The position numbers were made by a program, and so were the translations under genes. The notes under the pieces were generated by a model. The model did no database searches, had not been told where the DNA came from, and worked only from the letters and a program-made list of their open reading frames with translations. DNA of 18,966 nucleotides from CAINDR01 sp964495615 (GTDB lineage Bacteria > Patescibacteriota > Patescibacteriia > Patescibacteriales > UBA12465), in assembly GCA_964495615.1 (NCBI GenBank), contig CAZBVX010000013.1:1-18966 (forward strand). Direction: 5' to 3'. Of the stretch, positions 7,128-12,250 are shown in pieces (the first letter of the stretch is position 1; each line of letters starts with the position of its first letter).

Positions 7128-7973
7128 ATGAAATACAAACTTTTTTTGATTTTAATAATTATTCCGTTGACGGCTTTATTTTTTGTTTCTGTTTTTTCTG
7201 GGGCTAATTTTTTGCACTTAATATTTTTTGATGTTGGACAGGGAGACGCTAGTTTGATTATTCTTCCGGATGGTCGAAAAATTTTGATTGATGGCGGTCC
7301 GAATAATCAAGTTTTGTTTGGTCTGGGGAAGTATTTGAATTTTTTTGATCGCAATCTTGATTTGTTAATTTTGAGTCATGAGCACGATGATCATCTTTTT
7401 GGCTTGGTTCAAGTAATAAAAAGGTATCGAATCGGCAAAATAATACATGCCGCTTCTTATTGCAAGAATAGTTTGTGTCAAGAGTTTTTTGAAACAGCAA
7501 AAAAACAGAAGATTGAGATAGAAGAAATTGACAGCCAGCAGAAGATAATTTTTGCTCCCGATTGCATTCTCGATCTTTATCCGCCAGAAAATTTATTAGC
7601 CAAAAATATTAACAATCGTTCAATCGCTTTTCGTCTGGATTGCTTTGGTGCAAAGATTTTGCTGGCTGGTGATGGAGAGCTAGCCAGAGAAGAAGAATTA
7701 CTTTTTGGAGGCGGTGATTTGTCTGCCACAGTTTTTAAAGCTAGTCATCATGGATCAAACACCTCTAATAGTGAAAATTTTATAAAAAAAATTAATCCTT
7801 CTTTGGTCGTTATTCCAGTTGGTGCGGAAAATAATTTTAAACATCCAGCAAGTAGTACTTTGGAGTATTTCAAAGCTCTGGGGATAAAGTATTTTAGAAC
7901 TGATAAAAATGGTAATATTAGCCTAAAATTTTTTGGAAAAACTTATCCACAAGTGACTATTGACAAAGAATAG
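7128..7973 (+). CDS. ComEC-like metallo-beta-lactamase-fold hydrolase, membrane-anchored
   Basis: A 281-aa protein with an N-terminal hydrophobic segment (about 4-25) that is probably a signal anchor, followed by a metallo-beta-lactamase fold like the C-terminal domain of ComEC/Rec2. Motifs in order are FFDVGQGDA (33-41), ILIDGG (52-57), the metal-binding SHEHDDH (83-89), LLAGDGE (178-184) with the bridging Asp at 182, KASHHGS (204-210) and NNFKHP (235-240). In ComEC this domain is thought to degrade the non-transported DNA strand during natural transformation. Here the channel domain is absent, so this is an exported stand-alone hydrolase whose nucleic acid substrate is a guess. A TATATT at 7096-7101 may be its -10, with a poorly spaced -35. 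No clear SD is present. The -35 box of the following RNA lies inside its last codons. Confidence 0.85.
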   Translation: MKYKLFLILIIIPLTALFFVSVFSGANFLHLIFFDVGQGDASLIILPDGRKILIDGGPNNQVLFGLGKYLNFFDRNLDLLILSHEHDDHLFGLVQVIKRYRIGKIIHAASYCKNSLCQEFFETAKKQKIEIEEIDSQQKIIFAPDCILDLYPPENLLAKNINNRSIAFRLDCFGAKILLAGDGELAREEELLFGGGDLSATVFKASHHGSNTSNSENFIKKINPSLVVIPVGAENNFKHPASSTLEYFKALGIKYFRTDKNGNISLKFFGKTYPQVTIDKE

Positions 7974-7988
7974 TTCCTGTGATATATT
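7960..7988 (+). promoter_or_regulatory. Near-consensus promoter of the structured RNA
   Basis: Perfect TTGACA (7960-7965), an exact 17-base spacer and TATATT (7983-7988) preceded by TGA, an extended -10. It straddles the end of the ComEC-like gene and points into a non-coding region, with a predicted start at about 7994-7997. Confidence 0.85.
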
Positions 7989-7994
7989 TATTAG

Positions 7995-8169
7995 TTATTA
8001 AACAACACGAAAGGCCAATTTTGACGGGTCAGGCACGACAAGCATGGGGATTTTCTTGCTAGGGTTTTTTGGGCTTACAATAATTGATAAATATATTATC
8101 AATTGCTGTGAGCTCTGGAATTCCTAGAAGAGATTTTCTTGCCTACCCGTCTAAGTTGGTCTTTTTTTG
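7995..8169 (+). ncRNA. Structured RNA with 6S-like rod architecture (candidate)
   Basis: No coding potential on either strand, but an excellent promoter upstream and a long fold. The outer stem pairs 8010-8018 with 8156-8164, 8023-8029 with 8145-8151 (GACGGGT/ACCCGTC) and 8031-8035 with 8140-8144. The inner arm pairs 8059-8063 with 8123-8127, 8071-8079 with 8107-8115 (nine pairs with G-U) and 8082-8090 with 8096-8104, capped by a five-base loop. Between them lies an open region, 8036-8058 opposite 8128-8139. In 6S RNA a closing stem, central bubble and terminal arm at about 180 bases imitate an open promoter and hold sigma70-type RNA polymerase. Total length here is about 170-175. The T-run right after the closing stem (8162-8168) could end the transcript. 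tmRNA, RNase P and SRP signatures are absent. The structure is well supported; the 6S identity is inference. Confidence 0.6.
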
Positions 8170-8173
8170 TTTT

Positions 8174-8202
8174 AAAAACTATCCATTTTTTGGATAGTTT
8201 TT
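8174..8202. terminator. Bidirectional terminator between the ncRNA and the VanW gene
   Basis: Perfect 12-bp stem AAAAACTATCCA/TGGATAGTTTTT with a five-base loop. The T-rich right arm serves plus-strand transcription from the structured RNA. Read from the minus strand it also ends in a T-run four bases after the VanW-family stop codon. Confidence 0.85.
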
Positions 8203-8205
8203 AAT

Positions 8206-10053
8206 TTAATTGGCGGTTGAAGTTGCTATTGGTGGAGTGGAGCTTGTGGTGGACAAAGTACTAGTGGCAATTGGTGTTGTGGTGGTGGCGGCTGGGCCAA
8301 CCAGACAAACTGCTTGCCAAGGAACATAATGAGATTTAAATCTCTTGGTGGTTACTTGACCATCGGCGTAAGTTACGGTGTAGTCGAAAAAAGCATCAGC
8401 ACCATCATGAGCGCTTTCCGTGCACTTGGTTTCCCCTGGTTTTAAATCAGGAGAAACGATGATTTTTTTTGGGGCAGGTTTGACGATGTTAAATATTGTC
8501 GGTTTAGTACTGGAAGCAACTCGACCATCTTTTACTCCCCAGAAGTCAAAATAAATATCATTTCCGGAAATTCTAGATTGAATTAAAATATAATTTTCAG
8601 TGTCGTTAACAAATCGGACATCTGGATTTGGAATATAAACAGCAGCATCCGTTCCGGCTGGTTCGTAATATGAAACACGATAAGAGTGGTTTTGTCGGGC
8701 AGTAATTGGCAGACCGGTCGCAAGGGCGGATCGGAAAAGGGTTGTGGCAACTTGGCATAATCCTCCGCCGAATTCACGAACAGTTTTGTTTCCCTTGATC
8801 ACTAATTCCGGGTAGTAACCGCTTGCTTCACTGACGTCGCCGAGCTGTTTTACCAAAGAAAACTCTTCACCCGGCTTGATTAATAGTCCTTGGACAGAAT
8901 TTGCACCAACGGTAATATTCTTTTTTCGGCTAATTGAGGAACCAGCAAAATTGGAGTGGCCAGTTCCTAGTAATTCTTTGATCACAATATCACCTTCCTT
9001 AACGGAAGCGATTGGAATTATTTCTAGTTCTAAATCTATTTCTTTTGATTTTTTTTCTAAAATTTCTTGAATAATTTTTTCAACTGATTTTTCAAGATTG
9101 ATTTTTCGGCCCTCAACTCCCGCTTGCCAGAAAGACATTCTACCCGAAACAATTTTGAAGCGCGGTTCTTCTGCTTCTTGATCAAATCGAGAAGACAAAT
9201 CTTTGGTGATGAAAGTTTTTATTTTTTCACGGTCAAAATCAATTTCGCCTTCATTGTTTGTTTTTATCCAAGAGATTAATAAGGATTTGTTGATTGTGGA
9301 GTAGTAATCTTTTGCCTTAACCTTGATTGGTGCTAGTTTGCTGATTTCTTCGGTTTCGGAAAGTATTTTTTCCAAGTTTTCGGCACTAGTTTTTGGCTCC
9401 AAAACATTTGTTTCTAGATAAATTGTTTCATTCTCCAAGTTAGCAAGCAAAGAGCGACTTTTTTTTATAGCAGCTTCATAATTGAGCGATAGGCCATTTT
9501 TTTCGGACACGATTTCTATTTCTCCTTTGTTGTTTAATTTAAAAAAAGCATTCTCACTAAGCGCTTCTTGATCAGAATAATTATTTTTTAAGACGGTGAT
9601 AATTACTTCTGGAGAAATATCATAGGCTGCTTCCAATCTAAGTGTTTTCCAGTCGCCAAAAATCCAGCGAGAAAAACTAGTTAACCAATCGTTTTCTCGT
9701 CCCTGATCAAAGGCATTTTTTAGGGTTAGATGACGATTGATTGAAAAGGCTTCTTGGGTGAAGTCAACCGAATCGGCAATCGCTTCTTTTGGAATGTTGA
9801 TTTCTTTTTCGTTAAGTTCAAAAATTAAGCCATTTTTTTCAAGAATTTTGGCTTGATTATCTATTTTTTGCTGCGCCTCATCTTCAGTGAGTCCACCCAA
9901 AGAAAAATTACCGATACTTATTCCTGGATAGATTCGTGACTCATATTTTTTTGCCCAAGCAAGATGGGCGAGCATTAATAAAAAGACCAAAAGCAAAGCC
10001 ATTGGAATTGAAAGATAGAGCCAGATTTTGAGACGAGAGCTGATTTTTTTCAT
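8206..10053 (-). CDS. VanW family protein with PG-binding repeats
   Basis: A 615-aa cell-surface protein. A signal anchor lies at about 10-34. The ectodomain carries segments resembling the putative peptidoglycan-binding PG_binding_4 domain (about 45-225 and 240-335). The VanW domain (about 360-495) contains FAGSS (369-373), the region 380-400 ending KPGEEFSL, and FGGGLCQVATTLFRSAL (428-444). A C-terminal beta-rich G5-like stretch (about 530-586) holds C544 and C583, possibly a disulfide. The end is a Thr/Ser/Pro-rich tail without LPXTG or a second membrane segment. VanW proteins are found with vancomycin-resistance genes, but the domain's biochemistry is unsettled; association with the cell wall is the safe inference. 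Its start overlaps the 75-aa gene by four bases. Confidence 0.9.
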   Translation of the reverse strand: MKKISSRLKIWLYLSIPMALLLVFLLMLAHLAWAKKYESRIYPGISIGNFSLGGLTEDEAQQKIDNQAKILEKNGLIFELNEKEINIPKEAIADSVDFTQEAFSINRHLTLKNAFDQGRENDWLTSFSRWIFGDWKTLRLEAAYDISPEVIITVLKNNYSDQEALSENAFFKLNNKGEIEIVSEKNGLSLNYEAAIKKSRSLLANLENETIYLETNVLEPKTSAENLEKILSETEEISKLAPIKVKAKDYYSTINKSLLISWIKTNNEGEIDFDREKIKTFITKDLSSRFDQEAEEPRFKIVSGRMSFWQAGVEGRKINLEKSVEKIIQEILEKKSKEIDLELEIIPIASVKEGDIVIKELLGTGHSNFAGSSISRKKNITVGANSVQGLLIKPGEEFSLVKQLGDVSEASGYYPELVIKGNKTVREFGGGLCQVATTLFRSALATGLPITARQNHSYRVSYYEPAGTDAAVYIPNPDVRFVNDTENYILIQSRISGNDIYFDFWGVKDGRVASSTKPTIFNIVKPAPKKIIVSPDLKPGETKCTESAHDGADAFFDYTVTYADGQVTTKRFKSHYVPWQAVCLVGPAATTTTPIATSTLSTTSSTPPIATSTAN

Positions 10054-10277
10054 TTTTCTTGAATTTTTAAAATTTCATTTAAGATCTCCTTGGCTTGATT
10101 GGGTTTTTTGTCGGCAATCGTCTTCGGTGAGTTTGCTGATTTTATTTCTATTTCCAAAATTTCGCCAATCTGAGCATTCTCGGATAAAAATTTTTTTGGC
10201 CAAATATAAAGACGACCATCGTGGTCTTGCAAAATAGCCTGATCTTTTTCAAAATCTTTTATTTTTACAGAAAACAT
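10050..10277 (-). CDS. Small conserved-looking protein, DUF3006-like
   Basis: A 75-aa soluble protein. The first 45 residues read as a small beta-rich domain (FSVKIKDFEKDQAILQ, then LYIWPKKFL, then GEILEIEI), similar in pattern to DUF3006 proteins that sit near ComEC-like hydrolases in Firmicutes. The rest is a lysine- and glutamate-rich helix. It starts one base after the Hsp20 stop codon and its stop overlaps the VanW start (ATGA), so translational coupling makes it a real gene. Function unknown; the DUF3006 link is a weak pattern match. Confidence 0.7.
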   Translation of the reverse strand: MFSVKIKDFEKDQAILQDHDGRLYIWPKKFLSENAQIGEILEIEIKSANSPKTIADKKPNQAKEILNEILKIQEK

Positions 10278-10278
10278 A

Positions 10279-10689
10279 TTATTTTCCCTGGATGGTAATT
10301 AAAGGATTTTTTAATATTTTTAAAATAATTGTTAATACCCCTTCTTCAAGAGAGGCTTCTATTTTTTGCGGGTCAACTTCTACTGGCAGGATAATGGAGC
10401 GGGAAAATGGTCCCCAATAGCATTCACGACAAAGATAATATTCTTCACGAATATTTTCTTTTAGTTCGCGAGTTCCTTTGATGGTCAACAAATCATGATT
10501 TAAGTTGATGTTCAAATCTTCGGCGCGTGCCCCGGCAATAGTTGATTTGATAATCAGTCTATCTTCTTGCTGATAAATATCAACCGCCAATTGTCCTTCA
10601 GCAGCGATTACTCTTGGCCAGGCCGCTTCCTCGGAAAGAGAAGAATCTTCTGGCTCAATATTTTTTTTTGAAGAAAAAAGTTTGTTCAT
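10279..10689 (-). CDS. Hsp20 / alpha-crystallin small heat-shock protein
   Basis: A 136-aa small heat-shock protein, an ATP-independent holdase that keeps unfolding proteins soluble. The N-terminal arm (1-30) is short and acidic. The alpha-crystallin domain covers about 33-122, with DIYQQEDRLIIKSTIAG (37-53), LTIKGTREL (68-76), FSRSIILP (95-102) and the closing EGVLTI (116-121). A C-terminal I-T-I motif (131-133) is of the oligomer-linking kind. C87 and C90 in the domain are uncommon. The ATG lies only 17 bases after the encoded CCA of tRNA-Val, with no SD and no room for a separate promoter, so the gene is probably transcribed through the tRNA and its leader made by tRNA 3' processing. No CIRCE or ROSE element is visible. 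Confidence 0.92.
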   Translation of the reverse strand: MNKLFSSKKNIEPEDSSLSEEAAWPRVIAAEGQLAVDIYQQEDRLIIKSTIAGARAEDLNINLNHDLLTIKGTRELKENIREEYYLCRECYWGPFSRSIILPVEVDPQKIEASLEEGVLTIILKILKNPLITIQGK

Positions 10690-10706
10690 AAGATGTAAGA
10701 AAAAAA

Positions 10707-10783
10707 TGGTGGGCTCGTGCAGACTCGAACTGCAGACCTCTACGATGTCAACGTAGCGCTCTAACCAACTGAGCTACGAGCCC
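10707..10783 (-). tRNA. tRNA-Val (anticodon GAC), CCA encoded
   Basis: A full cloverleaf reads on the minus strand. Acceptor GGGCTCG/CGAGCCC, D-stem GCTC/GAGC, anticodon stem CTACG/CGTAG with loop TTGACAT (anticodon GAC, Val), a five-base variable loop, T-arm TGCAG/CTGCA with loop TTCGAGT, discriminator A and an encoded CCA (10709-10707). A T-run follows, just before the hsp20 start. Confidence 0.95.
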
Positions 10784-10802
10784 ATTTTATTTGAGTATTT
10801 TT

Positions 10803-10831
10803 AATGTATCAGTTTTACTTCAAAAAGTAAA
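10803..10831 (-). promoter_or_regulatory. Probable tRNA-Val promoter
   Basis: On the minus strand, TTTACT (10831-10826), a 17-base spacer and TACATT (10808-10803) preceded by TGA (extended -10). The start would fall near 10796, about 13 bases before the tRNA. An 8-bp A/T inverted repeat (10813-10832) overlaps it. Confidence 0.45.
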
Positions 10832-10847
10832 ATAAATATTTTTGAAG

Positions 10848-10921
10848 TGGGCATGGAGGGACTCGAACCCTCGACCCCCGCTTTATAAGAGCGGTGCTCT
10901 CACCAGCTGAGCTACATGCCC
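10848..10921 (-). tRNA. tRNA-Ile (anticodon UAU), CCA not encoded
   Basis: A full cloverleaf reads on the minus strand. Acceptor GGGCATG/CATGCCC, D-stem GCTC/GAGC, anticodon stem CCGCT/AGCGG with loop CTTATAA, giving anticodon UAU for the AUA codon. T-arm GAGGG/CCCTC with loop TTCGAGT, and discriminator A. The bases after it are CTTC, so CCA must be added by an enzyme, unlike the neighbouring tRNA-Val. Most bacteria read AUA with a lysidine-modified CAU tRNA instead. Confidence 0.93.
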
Positions 10922-10940
10922 GCAACAAGTGCTACTTATT

Positions 10941-10969
10941 CATATAGCACTAGGAAGCCAATTTAGCAA
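10941..10969 (-). promoter_or_regulatory. Probable tRNA-Ile promoter
   Basis: On the minus strand, TTGCTA (10969-10964), a 17-base spacer and TATATG (10946-10941) preceded by TGC. It lies inside the last codons of the DHH-like gene, with a start near 10934. A 6-bp inverted repeat GTGCTA/TAGCAC (10929-10950) overlaps the -10. Confidence 0.5.
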
Positions 10970-12104
10970 GTTCTTTTTTGGCAACAGAAATAATTTTTTC
11001 AATATTTTCGGACAATGATCCGCGTAATTCAATTTGGCAGAATTTGCTGCTGCCATTAGCTTGATTTTCTTTGAAAATTATCAAAGGGTCGATAATTTTT
11101 TGAGAGTAAATTAAAGCTCTTGATTTTTGTTCATTTTCTTCAGTGAAAACGATGATCATTTTGGCTTCTGGAAGATTAGAAATTAATTCATCAATAATCT
11201 CAGATAAGGCGCTGGAATCAGTACTTGTTTCCAAAAAATCTTTTTGAGCAACAGTGGAATAAATCAAGGAGCCATTATTCTCAGAGTGGATATTATTCAA
11301 AACTTTACCCCAAAGCTTCAAGGTTCTAAAATCACGCGATCGATAAAGGCGATTAATAATTTCTTCTCGGCGCGCACCCAAGCCAATTAGCTTCGAAGTG
11401 TTTAGGAGGGTTTTTGGGGTAAGATTAAAAGTTTTAAAATTTTTAGTTTTAACGATTATACCGGCTAGCAAACAAGTAGCAACATCTTCATCAATCAAAT
11501 TTTCTTTATCTTTAAATAACTCAAAAATTATCTCGCTAGTTGAAACGCTATTTAGATCAGAAATATTTATTTGTCCATAATCTTCGTTTTCTGCTTGATT
11601 GTCTATGTTGATGACAATTGTTTGATAAAAAAATTCAATATTTTTGTAATAAATTTCACCTAACGATTCAAGATCCTGACTGTTAACGGTGATAATTAAA
11701 TCGTATTTGAAACCACTTTCTGAGCTACTGATATCTTCCGGAGTGAACCATCCTTCGGCTGGAGAAACGATAAAATTTAAAGAATTATTTTCTACTAAAT
11801 ATTTTATTTGATTAACTTTTGCATTTTTGATATTTAAAGAGACAATAAATTTTCTCAAGTTTTCAATTTTATTGCTGATGTTTTCGAATTCTGGGAGAAA
11901 TGACCAGAGAGAATTTTTTTCTGCTTGATTTTTTTTCCAATCCGGAGAGGCGGCAACTTCAATTTTTTTATTCATTTTTTTTCCCAAAAGAGATAATGCC
12001 AAAGCACTAGAAATTGCATCGCCGTTCCAGTCATTAGGAAAAACCACCAAAATATTGTTTGATTTTTCTAGTTGTTTAAAAAATTGTTGGCCAGAGTTTA
12101 ACAT
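10950..12104 (-). CDS. Degenerate DHH-family (NrnA-like) protein, probably non-catalytic
   Basis: A 384-aa protein with the layout of NrnA-type DHH/DHHA1 nanoRNases and pAp phosphatases, but most metal ligands are gone. The first motif, normally H-x-x-x-D-x-D, reads FPNDWNGDAISSALAL (22-37) with only D29 in place. The DHH triad position reads NIDNQ (166-170). STSE (188-191), which follows DHH in true members, is retained. The later D-T-x-x-F region reads VKTKNF (218-223). The C-terminal DHHA1-like domain lacks the glycine-rich GGGH segment. Active members degrade short oligoribonucleotides and pAp. This one may bind nucleotides or RNA without hydrolysis. The fold assignment is moderate; loss of catalysis follows directly from the missing residues if the fold is right. 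It has its own good promoter and no SD. Confidence 0.7.
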   Translation of the reverse strand: MLNSGQQFFKQLEKSNNILVVFPNDWNGDAISSALALSLLGKKMNKKIEVAASPDWKKNQAEKNSLWSFLPEFENISNKIENLRKFIVSLNIKNAKVNQIKYLVENNSLNFIVSPAEGWFTPEDISSSESGFKYDLIITVNSQDLESLGEIYYKNIEFFYQTIVINIDNQAENEDYGQINISDLNSVSTSEIIFELFKDKENLIDEDVATCLLAGIIVKTKNFKTFNLTPKTLLNTSKLIGLGARREEIINRLYRSRDFRTLKLWGKVLNNIHSENNGSLIYSTVAQKDFLETSTDSSALSEIIDELISNLPEAKMIIVFTEENEQKSRALIYSQKIIDPLIIFKENQANGSSKFCQIELRGSLSENIEKIISVAKKELAKLAS

Positions 12105-12142
12105 TTTGAATAATCAGATTTGATTTTAATGCGGAACTTTTT

Positions 12143-12171
12143 AATATACCTTTAATAGATAGGCAAGTCAA
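12143..12171 (-). promoter_or_regulatory. Promoter of the degenerate DHH gene
   Basis: On the minus strand, TTGACT (12171-12166), an exact 17-base spacer and TATATT (12148-12143). The start would be near 12136, giving a leader of about 32 bases. Confidence 0.7.
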
Positions 12172-12214
12172 GAAAAATCAAGAGAAATTAACTAGATTTT
12201 TATTGGTTTTTTTG

Positions 12215-12243
12215 TTGACTATTAGGGTTTTTTTTGGTAATTT
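12215..12243 (+). promoter_or_regulatory. Promoter of the valS-pheST operon
   Basis: TTGACT (12215-12220), a 17-base spacer and TAATTT (12238-12243). The start falls near 12249-12251, at or next to the ATG at 12251, suggesting a leaderless or nearly leaderless mRNA. There is no room for a T-box. Confidence 0.5.
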
Positions 12244-12250
12244 TAAAGGT

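Noticed and set aside
7943..7951. Perfect DnaA box TTATCCACA
   Set aside because: A single copy inside the coding end of the ComEC-like gene, with no cluster and no dnaA or dnaN nearby. Not enough for an origin.
7995..8169. ncRNA considered as tmRNA, RNase P RNA or SRP RNA
   Set aside because: Too short for tmRNA or RNase P. There is no tRNA-like 3' end, no GGAA tetraloop helix 8 and no conserved RNase P core. A 6S-like rod fits better.
10813..10832. 8-bp A/T hairpin between the two tRNAs as a terminator
   Set aside because: No T-run follows on the relevant strand, and it overlaps the probable tRNA-Val promoter.
12203..12250. N-terminal extension of ValRS from a TTG start
   Set aside because: The added 16 residues do not look like ValRS, and the stretch contains the -35 and -10 boxes of the likely promoter.
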